From Pseudomonadota bacterium (GTDB taxonomy: Bacteria > Myxococcota_A > Polyangia > Fen-1088), in assembly GCA_017881285.1 (NCBI GenBank), contig JADGRD010000128.1:1-8241 (forward strand): a stretch of 8,241 nt of DNA, given 5' to 3'. The notes under the pieces were generated by a model. That model was not told the DNA's origin and made no database searches. It was given only the letters and a program-made list of their open reading frames with translations. The translations under genes and the position numbers were made by a program. This document shows, piece by piece, positions 1-5,547 of this stretch (its first letter is position 1; each line of letters opens with the position of its first letter).

Positions 1-148
1 CGCTGGCTCCGCTGCCACCAACGGGCAGGACCCCGCCCGAGCCCGATGAGCCTCCCGACCCATTTGCGGTGGATCCGCCCGTGCCGGACGAACATCCGAA
101 GAACAGGCCGACGGCAAAGAGGGAGTACGCTCGTGGTCGTGTTCTCAT
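1..148 (-). CDS. N-terminal part of a secreted lipoprotein with a Gly/Ser-rich linker (cut by window edge)
   Basis: Only the first 49 codons are visible; the gene continues past the left edge. Reading leftward from the ATG at 148, the protein begins MRTRPRAYSLFAVGLFFGCS: basic N-terminus, hydrophobic core and a lipobox-like FFGC with Cys19 as the predicted lipidated residue. A Ser/Gly/Thr-rich stretch follows (SSGTGGSTANGSGGSSGSGG), the flexible tether seen in many myxobacterial surface lipoproteins. A purine-rich GAGAAGAAAG lies about 11 nt upstream and could be a weak ribosome binding site. An in-frame TTG ten codons upstream is a less likely start. It is 90 bp downstream of, and co-directional with, the GH2 hydrolase gene, so the two may be co-transcribed. 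The function cannot be told, because the functional domain lies outside the window. Confidence 0.75.
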   Translation of the reverse strand, partial: MRTRPRAYSLFAVGLFFGCSSGTGGSTANGSGGSSGSGGVLPVGGSGAS

Positions 149-170
149 CGATGGGTCTGCTTTCTTCTCG

Positions 171-188
171 TCTCTCAACGTAGAGAGA
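171..188. repeat. Short inverted repeat between two minus-strand genes
   Basis: TCTCTC (171-176) and GAGAGA (183-188) are perfect inverted arms around the 6-nt loop AACGTA. It lies between the GH2 hydrolase stop and the next lipoprotein start. The stem is AT/GC mixed, only 6 bp, and has no T-run, so it is not convincing as an intrinsic terminator. It may be a 5'-leader hairpin or chance. Confidence 0.3.
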
Positions 189-238
189 GTGTTAATGGAG
201 CTTTCCGTGCTGCGCGGTTCCACATGGCGAGCGGAGCG

Positions 239-2812
239 CTACTGCAACTTGAGCTTCTCGCCGTCGTCCCGAAAGATGACCTGACCGTTCTTGCTCGACT
301 GCAAGACGAGCACGGCGTTCGAACCGCTGGCGGGTGTGGTGACCGAAATCGAGGTGGTCGTCCGCGAGCCCAAGGGGATATCGAGCTTGGTGGTCCCCTG
401 GTCGGCGATGGTCCCGTCGGCGGTCTCCGCGTGCATCTCCCACGCAACATCGACCGAGGTGCCGGAGAATGTGTCGTTGAACACCACGAGTTTGCGCGTC
501 AGCTTCGTCCCCTTCGCCACCGCCTCGATGGAGACGGGCCAATCCCCTGACGAGTTCGACGATTTGTTGGCCTCCCAGTAGGCGATGTCCGCGACCGCCA
601 CCGGGTTGAAGCCGCGCTGGATACGCGTGATGATCGGGCTCGACCACGGATCGGGAAGGTTGTCTTCACCAAAGAGCGGCTTGCCACCCTGCTCGATGGT
701 CATCATGGTCGTCTTGACGCCGGGGACGAAGCTGCACCATCCCGATAGGAGCGTGTAGGGCCGGATGTCCGAAGCATCCTTCTGGCGCAAGGCCATGGTC
801 GACGTTCCAAACCACGTCAATCCTTGGCGAGAATTGTCCCTCGACCAGATGAACTCGCCCACCCCGAACGGACGTGACGTGGTGACCGCCACTTTGTCGG
901 TGAAGGCGCCGAAGCCGTTCGTATAGTGTTCGAGCGAGGTGAAATTGCTGGCCTTCGGGTATCCGTTCGGATTTGCGTTGATGCTGCTGTCGGCGCTGAT
1001 GGGTCGGGTGTCGTCGGCGGCCATCGCGCCGTCGTAGAGCTTCTGCTGGAAGGCGGTCGAGTTGGTGTCGTCCCCCTCGGGCTCATTGCATGTGCTCCAG
1101 CGAATGATCGACGGATGGTTGCGATCGCGCCGAATCAGCGCGTCCAGGTGCGCGACCATGTTGTCGACGCCGGCCGAGAAGTCCTGATCGTTGTTGCTGC
1201 CGCGGATGGCCGTCTCGTCGATGATCATGAAGCCCATCTCGTCCGCCACATCGATCATGTACGGCGGCGCGGGCGTTTGATGGATACGATTGACGTTGTA
1301 GTTGAGGCGCTGGTAGTTGTCGACGGCCTGCGGCCAGCCCGGATTATTTCCAGACGGGGGCAAGAAGCCGGGGAGCAGATCGAAGGAGTCGGAGGTGCCC
1401 TTGCCGAAGTTGATGCTGTCGTAGTTGGCGCCTTGAATGTTGTCGCCGCGGAAGTTCACGCGAATGCCATTCAGCTCGTAGTACGCGCCGTTCTGCTTGA
1501 TCTGGCGGAAGCCGAAGCGGAACGGGAGGCTGTGCGCGGCCTCGGCCCCGCCCCCCGTCGCATCGGGCGTGACCGTCACCCGTGCCACGTGCAACTTGCT
1601 CCGGTACCCCTTCGTGTACGGCACGTTCGGCCACCAATACGACGACGCGCCCAGGCCCCACGTCACCGGACCGACTGTGACCTTCACCGTCTTGCCGGGC
1701 GCGAGCGCCGACACCGGCGTCGCCGACAGCTTGGGATACGTGACGGCATCGCAGTTCCAGCTCGACAAGGCGACATCGACGCTTCCGCTCGCCGCCGCCG
1801 TACCGCCGTTCTTCACCCATACGTCGACGCTGATCTTGTCTCCCGCCACGTCCGTGCGCACGAAGGCGTCCAGCACGTGCAGCGCGGGGACCGCGCGCAA
1901 GACCGCGGACCGGAAGATCCCCTGCGTGACGTTCCCCGACCATCCGGCGGCGTCGGGGACCAACTTCTTGCCCCCCGCCGCTTTGAGCGCATCGCGGCCT
2001 TTGACGTCGATGGTGAGCTTGTGGCTTGCCCCCGGCTTCACCGCGGCCGTCATGTCGAACAACGACGGCGTGAACGACGTCGTGTTGGTTCCGACGGCCG
2101 TGCCGTCCACGGTCAGCGTCGCCTGATGGTTCACGGCTCCCAGCTCGAGGTACGTCGCTTGCGGCCGCCCGAGGTTGGGGACCGTCACCGTTCGCTCGTA
2201 GCGGGCCGAGCTGGTCTTGAATCCCTGCGCGAGCCAACCACCACCCGGGACTTCGATGGTCGTCGCCGCCGCCCCGGAGGGTGTGAACGTCCAGGTTCCC
2301 GCCACCGACGTGATCGTCTGGCCGGCCGCCTCGACCGTGCAGGTGCCCGTGCCGCCGTCGGGGCTACGTCCGTCCCCCGCGGATGCATCGGCGGTGCTGC
2401 CACCGGCGCCCGCCGCGCCCCCGTCAGAATTTCCACCACCCGTTCCGGTGCGTCCGCCTGTGCCTGACTGTCCACCAGAGGTGGTGGTGTTCCCGCCAGC
2501 GTTGGAGCCAGCCGCGCCGCCGCGTCCGGTTCCACCTGTTCCGGCAGAGCCCGACTGTCCACCAGAGGTGGTGGTGTTCCCGCCAGCGTTGGCGCCTCCC
2601 GCGCCGCCGCGTCCGGTTCCACCTGTTCCGGCAGAGCCCGACTGTCCACCGGCGCCAGCTCCGCCCGCAGCGGCGCCACCCTTGGCCGTCGCGCCGCCCT
2701 GTCCCGCATTCGAGCCACCGCCGCCGCCCCCGGGTGTCGAGGACGAGCAAGAGGTGGCCAGAAAGGCAAGAGCGGTGAATGCGACCTTGCCAAAGAAACG
2801 ACTCTGCGTCAT
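239..2812 (-). CDS. Glycoside hydrolase family 2 lipoprotein (beta-galactosidase/glycosidase-like)
   Basis: The 857-aa protein is a retaining exo-glycosidase of the GH2 type, predicted to be anchored by lipid at the cell surface or outer membrane. Residues 1-22 form a lipoprotein signal (hydrophobic core, then ATSC, Cys22). Residues 23-158 are a Gly/Ala/Ser/Thr-rich stalk with a 29-residue tandem repeat. A jelly-roll sugar-binding domain follows at about 160-310 (YERTVTVP at 205-212; GIFR at 298-301), then an Ig-like domain at about 311-425 and a TIM barrel at about 430-735. The GH2 signature is NRIHQTPAPPYMIDVADEMG (508-527). The acid/base is predicted as Glu577 in STCNEPEG, and the nucleophile as Glu653 in FGVGEFIW. 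A C-terminal beta domain ends the protein. Sugar specificity cannot be read: GH2 includes galactosidases, mannosidases, glucuronidases and others. The reading frame is open upstream to 2956, but the ATG at 2812 has an AGGAG site and begins the signal peptide, so it is preferred. Confidence 0.92.
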   Translation of the reverse strand: MTQSRFFGKVAFTALAFLATSCSSSTPGGGGGGSNAGQGGATAKGGAAAGGAGAGGQSGSAGTGGTGRGGAGGANAGGNTTTSGGQSGSAGTGGTGRGGAAGSNAGGNTTTSGGQSGTGGRTGTGGGNSDGGAAGAGGSTADASAGDGRSPDGGTGTCTVEAAGQTITSVAGTWTFTPSGAAATTIEVPGGGWLAQGFKTSSARYERTVTVPNLGRPQATYLELGAVNHQATLTVDGTAVGTNTTSFTPSLFDMTAAVKPGASHKLTIDVKGRDALKAAGGKKLVPDAAGWSGNVTQGIFRSAVLRAVPALHVLDAFVRTDVAGDKISVDVWVKNGGTAAASGSVDVALSSWNCDAVTYPKLSATPVSALAPGKTVKVTVGPVTWGLGASSYWWPNVPYTKGYRSKLHVARVTVTPDATGGGAEAAHSLPFRFGFRQIKQNGAYYELNGIRVNFRGDNIQGANYDSINFGKGTSDSFDLLPGFLPPSGNNPGWPQAVDNYQRLNYNVNRIHQTPAPPYMIDVADEMGFMIIDETAIRGSNNDQDFSAGVDNMVAHLDALIRRDRNHPSIIRWSTCNEPEGDDTNSTAFQQKLYDGAMAADDTRPISADSSINANPNGYPKASNFTSLEHYTNGFGAFTDKVAVTTSRPFGVGEFIWSRDNSRQGLTWFGTSTMALRQKDASDIRPYTLLSGWCSFVPGVKTTMMTIEQGGKPLFGEDNLPDPWSSPIITRIQRGFNPVAVADIAYWEANKSSNSSGDWPVSIEAVAKGTKLTRKLVVFNDTFSGTSVDVAWEMHAETADGTIADQGTTKLDIPLGSRTTTSISVTTPASGSNAVLVLQSSKNGQVIFRDDGEKLKLQ
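2466..2650. repeat. 87-bp tandem repeat encoding the Gly-rich stalk of the GH2 lipoprotein
   Basis: Two full 87-bp copies (2466-2552 and 2553-2639) are followed by the beginning of a third (2640-2650, GACTGTCCACC). The two full copies differ at only three positions, all within one 8-bp stretch, which change two codons (protein AGGAN versus AAGSN). Being a multiple of three, the repeat keeps the frame and adds 29 residues per copy (units begin with GGQSGSAGTGGTGRGG). Each unit also contains CCACC-AGA-GGTGG, a small internal hairpin. Confidence 0.93.
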
Positions 2813-2818
2813 GGGACT

Positions 2819-2823
2819 CTCCT
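2819..2823 (-). promoter_or_regulatory. Ribosome binding site of the GH2 lipoprotein gene
   Basis: AGGAG on the minus strand, 6 nt before the ATG at 2812. This site decides the start in favour of 2812 over the in-frame upstream start at 2956, which would put 48 extra residues before the signal peptide. Confidence 0.75.
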
Positions 2824-3072
2824 GGTCTCGATGGTCGCCCCCGGTTCCCCGAGAAGATAGTCTGCCCCGAGAAGTGGCTAGGGATTTCGGCATTGGTGAG
2901 ATCCTCTCCGGTAGAACTGTTGGGGATCTATGCGCGAAGGTGGCACAAGTGATCACCGGCCGAACCTTTTTGTCCGCGATAGGCCCCGACTGGCACGACC
3001 GTCATTTTCCTGTCGCCTGTCGCTTTCGTGATCAGAAGAGGGTCCGAGGCGCATAGTAAGACTTCGGTTTGC

Positions 3073-3076
3073 GGAG
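3073..3076 (+). promoter_or_regulatory. Ribosome binding site of the ECF sigma factor gene
   Basis: GGAG, within GGAGAAAG, 7 nt before the ATG at 3084. The upstream in-frame TTG at 3069 would overlap this site, so ATG 3084 is chosen. Confidence 0.65.
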
Positions 3077-3083
3077 AAAGCGA

Positions 3084-3647
3084 ATGGCCGACAGCCAGGC
3101 GATGCCAAAATCCGAGGACCCGATCAGGAGGTCGGCCGCCGATGCAGATCGCCTCGCCCGCATGTTCCACGCCTACCACGAGGTCGTCTGGCGGATGTTG
3201 CGGCGGCGGGGTATGAGCCCGGACACCGCCGGTGAAGTCACGCAGGAAACTTTCCTGATCGCTGCCGAACGCTTGTCCGACATTCATCCACGGGCCGAAA
3301 GAGCCTTTCTGATCTCGACCGCATTGCGAGCGGCCCATACTTTGGGGCGCAAGACCATCCGCTGGCAGCTCGATGAGAACATGCACCTGCGCGGCTCAGG
3401 GGCGCGAGACATCGGCGACAGGCGCTCCGACATCGATCTTTGTGACTTGGTGCTTTCCAAGATCGACCCGGAGCTGGCGCAGGTCTTCGTGCTGTTCGAA
3501 GCGGAAGGGCTCTCGTCGCGGGAAATCGCGGAGCTGCTCGGGATCCCGCGCGGTAGCGTCAGGTCACGCCTGCGGCGCGCGCGCGAACAATTCCGCACGG
3601 CGGTTTCCCAGATCGAGCAAGATATGAAGCGCGAGGGACACTCATGA
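3084..3647 (+). CDS. ECF-type RNA polymerase sigma factor (sigma-70 family)
   Basis: This 187-aa protein has the two-domain layout and length of extracytoplasmic-function sigma factors. Sigma region 2 spans about 22-90: residues 27-42 (MFHAYHEVVWRMLRRR) match region 2.1 and GEVTQETFLIA (50-60) matches the region 2.2 core-binding helix. Region 2.3/2.4 (about 70-90) is less typical. Region 4 spans about 121-175: the conserved IDPELAQVFVLFEAEGLS (127-144) is followed by the DNA-binding helix-turn-helix SREIAELLGIPRGSVRSRLR (145-164). There is no extra C-terminal domain. The gene overlaps the next one by 4 bp (ATGA), so the two are translationally coupled, as sigma factors usually are with their regulatory partner. 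It is divergent from the GH2 lipoprotein gene, with a 271-bp shared upstream region. The target regulon is unknown; the flanking envelope and hydrolase genes are candidates by position only. Confidence 0.92.
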   Translation: MADSQAMPKSEDPIRRSAADADRLARMFHAYHEVVWRMLRRRGMSPDTAGEVTQETFLIAAERLSDIHPRAERAFLISTALRAAHTLGRKTIRWQLDENMHLRGSGARDIGDRRSDIDLCDLVLSKIDPELAQVFVLFEAEGLSSREIAELLGIPRGSVRSRLRRAREQFRTAVSQIEQDMKREGHS

Positions 3648-4390
3648 GTGAGCGAGAGGACCCGGAGCGACTGCTCGAAGGAGGCGGCAGCGACCTCGAG
3701 CGGTGTCTGATTGGAGCCATCGCGGGCGAGCGGCCGTCCCCCGAACTGCGCGACCGCATGGCCCAGGCTCTCGGCGTACCACTGGCCGCGGCCGGGCTGG
3801 CCGCGACCGTGGCCGCGTCCCAAACGGCGGCCACTGCCAAGACCGCGGCGGGGATCGGGGCTGGCGCCGGAGGCACGGCGCCGCTGGCGTGGATTTCGGT
3901 GGGTGTGGTCAGCTTGGTCTTGGCCGGCGCCATCGTCGGAGTTGGAGTGTGGAAGGATGCGCCTGCCAAGAGCCTGCCCGCACCGGTCACTCCGGCGCCC
4001 CTGCCCGTCCTGCCGCCGGCACAGCCCGAGCTGGGCCTGTCGCCGGTCGTGGAGATGCCGCTCAACGCTTCGGCGCCCCTCGCGCAGCCTCGCAGCCGCT
4101 CTGCTGCGACGGCCCGAGACCTCCGGAAGCAAATCGCGCTTATCGATGCCGCCCGCGCAGCCATTTCGGCTTCCGCGGGCGAGCGTGCGCTCGATCTGCT
4201 GCGCCAATACCAAGAGAAGTACCAAGGGGGCACGTTTGCCCCGGAGGCCGCCGCGCTCAAGATCGAAGCCTTGGCCAAGCTCGGCCGCGCCGCCGAGGCG
4301 CGCGCAGGTGCCGAGCGCTTCCGCGCCCAGTACGGCGAAAGCCCGCAGACCGACCGCGTGCTGCGCGCCGCCGGGCTCGCGGCCCCATAG
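3644..4390 (+). CDS. One-pass membrane protein with periplasmic TPR-like domain; putative sigma-factor partner
   Basis: This 248-aa protein is coupled to the ECF sigma gene by a 4-bp start/stop overlap. Residues 1-42 are charged and probably cytoplasmic, 43-80 are Ala/Gly-rich, and a clear transmembrane helix lies at about 81-103 (WISVGVVSLVLAGAIVGVGV). A Pro-rich linker (105-150) is followed by helices at about 157-245 that resemble paired TPR units of the BamD/YbgF type (ALDLLRQYQEKY at 182-193, ALAKLGRAAEARAGAERF at 209-226). The predicted topology is N-terminus in the cytoplasm and TPR domain in the periplasm. Position suggests an anti-sigma or membrane signal-transfer role, but the classic zinc anti-sigma motif (HxxxCxxC) is absent; the only cysteine is Cys21. 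Function is therefore inferred from context. It ends 15 bp from the convergent secreted-protein gene. Confidence 0.82.
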   Translation: MSEREDPERLLEGGGSDLERCLIGAIAGERPSPELRDRMAQALGVPLAAAGLAATVAASQTAATAKTAAGIGAGAGGTAPLAWISVGVVSLVLAGAIVGVGVWKDAPAKSLPAPVTPAPLPVLPPAQPELGLSPVVEMPLNASAPLAQPRSRSAATARDLRKQIALIDAARAAISASAGERALDLLRQYQEKYQGGTFAPEAAALKIEALAKLGRAAEARAGAERFRAQYGESPQTDRVLRAAGLAAP

Positions 4391-4405
4391 TCAGCGGCCG
4401 GTCAC

Positions 4406-5503
4406 TTACCAGCGTAGTCCGAGCCCGAAAGTCGCGTCGACCGTCACGCGGGCGGCGCGGTGGAATTCGTTCGTCCCAAAGAGGTACCAGTCGCGCACCA
4501 GGGTTGCGCCCGCCCCGATGCGCGCCGCAAGCTCGAGGGTCGCCCCAAGTTGGCCGGTGATGATGGCGGTGCCGCCGGCGGTCGCGAAGAGCCGCGCTTC
4601 CGAAGTTCCCGCGGTGGTAGCAGATCCGGTGGCCAGCAAGCGGCCCACCCGAGCCGAAGCGCAAGCGCGGCCCTCGAGCACGGTCACGCGCACGCGAATC
4701 CCGCACGCATCGAGGCTGGCGGCGTCGAGCGTGAAAGCCGCGGTCCCGCCGGCTTCGACGAAGCCGCTTCGCCACGCGTGCATGGCCCCGAGCACAACGG
4801 CAGGCGACCAGAGCCCATCGCGATCGAGCGCGGCCATGGCGTACAGGCCGACGCCCGGCATGACCGCCGGCGCCGGGCCGAAGACCATCTGGCCCATGAG
4901 GTGCAAGCTTGCACGCCGTCGTGTGGCCACGGGCAATGACCGCTGCGCCTCGGCCACTGCGCTGGCCGGCGGCGCCGGTCGCTTCTCAGGGCTGGCTGCC
5001 TGCTCGGCGACCTTCGCGGCCGCGTCTGCATTCGGTCTGGTCGGTTGGTTTTCCCGGGCGTCGCCGTCACCCGCGCCGGAGGACCGCGCGCCCGATGCCG
5101 ACACCGCGGTCGCCGGGCGAGACTGGTTTCCTGATGTGGGATCTAGAGTGACCGCGATGATGAGCGCGGCCGCGTCCGCCGCGTCGCTGCACGAGCGCGC
5201 CGAGAAACGACGCGACATAGCCTTACCAGCCGGCTGCCCCGCCACCACCAACGCTACCGCCACTGCGCCGGAGGGCGAAGCGCCAAAGGTAGCCTCCACT
5301 GACAGGGCGGAGTCGCCCTCGACGAAGTGAATGCGCGAGGATCGTGCCGTCACGCGAGCGGCGATCTCGTCCCGCGAAGTGCACCCAGCCTCGGCGTGCA
5401 CAGTAAGACGTGCGCTGGAGCTGGGCGTTTCGAGCTCGGCCGCGAGCACGCGGCCGGGCAGGAAAAGCGTGAGCGCGACCAGCAAGGCGATGCCCGAAGT
5501 CAT
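4406..5503 (-). CDS. Secreted two-domain envelope protein with predicted C-terminal beta-barrel-like region (uncharacterised)
   Basis: This 365-aa protein is not assigned to a named family. Residues 1-21 form a Sec signal peptide (LPGRVLAAEL around the cleavage site). Residues 31-122 form a compact domain with Cys41 and Cys105 (possible disulfide) and a conserved-looking ending, SCSDAADAAALIIAVTLDP (104-122). Residues 123-195 are a Ser/Ala/Pro/Asp-rich linker. Residues 196-365 alternate short hydrophobic strands and turns and end in GLGLRW, an aromatic C-terminus like those of outer-membrane beta-barrels. From general memory, proteins of this plan often accompany ECF sigma plus TPR membrane proteins in myxobacteria. 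It is convergent with that pair (15 bp) and divergent from the beta-helix lipoprotein gene (44 bp). The frame is open upstream to 5632, but ATG 5503 immediately precedes the signal peptide; no strong ribosome binding site is seen. Confidence 0.8.
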   Translation of the reverse strand: MTSGIALLVALTLFLPGRVLAAELETPSSSARLTVHAEAGCTSRDEIAARVTARSSRIHFVEGDSALSVEATFGASPSGAVAVALVVAGQPAGKAMSRRFSARSCSDAADAAALIIAVTLDPTSGNQSRPATAVSASGARSSGAGDGDARENQPTRPNADAAAKVAEQAASPEKRPAPPASAVAEAQRSLPVATRRRASLHLMGQMVFGPAPAVMPGVGLYAMAALDRDGLWSPAVVLGAMHAWRSGFVEAGGTAAFTLDAASLDACGIRVRVTVLEGRACASARVGRLLATGSATTAGTSEARLFATAGGTAIITGQLGATLELAARIGAGATLVRDWYLFGTNEFHRAARVTVDATFGLGLRW

Positions 5504-5547
5504 CGCGAGGATGGTAGCATTGCGGAATGCCTCGGTGGAGGACTCCC
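5504..5547. promoter_or_regulatory. Very short divergent gap with a 5-bp hairpin
   Basis: Only 44 bp separate two divergent start codons, so at least one promoter must lie inside a neighbouring coding region or the two must overlap. GCATT (5517-5521) and AATGC (5526-5530) form a perfect stem with a GCGG loop in the middle of the gap, which could be an operator half-site pair or a leader hairpin. No good -35/-10 pair was found. Confidence 0.4.
5537..5541 (+). promoter_or_regulatory. Ribosome binding site of the beta-helix lipoprotein gene
   Basis: GGAGG 6 nt before the ATG at 5548. It selects this start over the in-frame ATG at 5527, which lies upstream of the site and would extend the signal peptide by seven residues. 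Confidence 0.8.

Larger units (their letters stand above)
2813..3083. promoter_or_regulatory. Divergent intergenic region between the GH2 lipoprotein and ECF sigma factor genes
   Basis: This 271-bp region must hold the promoters of both flanking divergent genes. It is less GC-rich than the genes and contains a GTGATCAC palindrome (2949-2956), two TGGCACRA octamers exactly 50 bp apart (2941-2948 and 2991-2998), a GAACCTTTTT element (2962-2971) that resembles an ECF -35 (GGAAC) core, and a 7-bp direct repeat CCTGTCG (3009-3015, 3016-3022). No complete -35/-10 pair could be matched on either strand. No convincing gene is seen here. Confidence 0.5.

Noticed and set aside
926..2467. Long plus-strand open frame (513 codons) over the GH2 gene
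   Set aside because: It is Arg/Val-rich, matches no family and lies opposite a gene with complete GH2 motifs; such open antisense frames are expected in GC-rich DNA.
2813..2860. GGAACC on the minus strand as an ECF -35 for the GH2 gene
   Set aside because: It lies only about 30 nt before the start codon and has no matching -10 at 15-17 nt, leaving no room for a leader and the ribosome binding site.
2941..3006. Possible sigma-54 promoters at the two TGGCAC motifs
   Set aside because: The -24 half is good, especially CTGGCACG at 2990-2997, but the essential GC of the -12 element is missing at the right spacing in both cases.
2217..3056. Plus-strand Pro-rich open frame (279 codons)
   Set aside because: It is the mirror of the Gly-rich stalk repeats (Gly codons read as Pro on the other strand); its PPAPPRPVPPVPAEP repeats simply copy the 87-bp unit.
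4380..4400. CGGCC/GGCCG inverted repeat as a bidirectional terminator between convergent genes
   Set aside because: The stem is only 5 bp with an 11-nt loop and no T-run on either side.
3711..5330. Plus-strand open frame of 539 codons spanning two genes
   Set aside because: It runs out of frame through the TPR membrane protein and antisense through the secreted protein; the composition is Arg/Pro/Ala-rich with no motifs.
5492..5520. TAGCAT as a -10 box for the beta-helix gene
   Set aside because: It matches only 4 of 6 bases and no -35 element is present 16-18 bp upstream.
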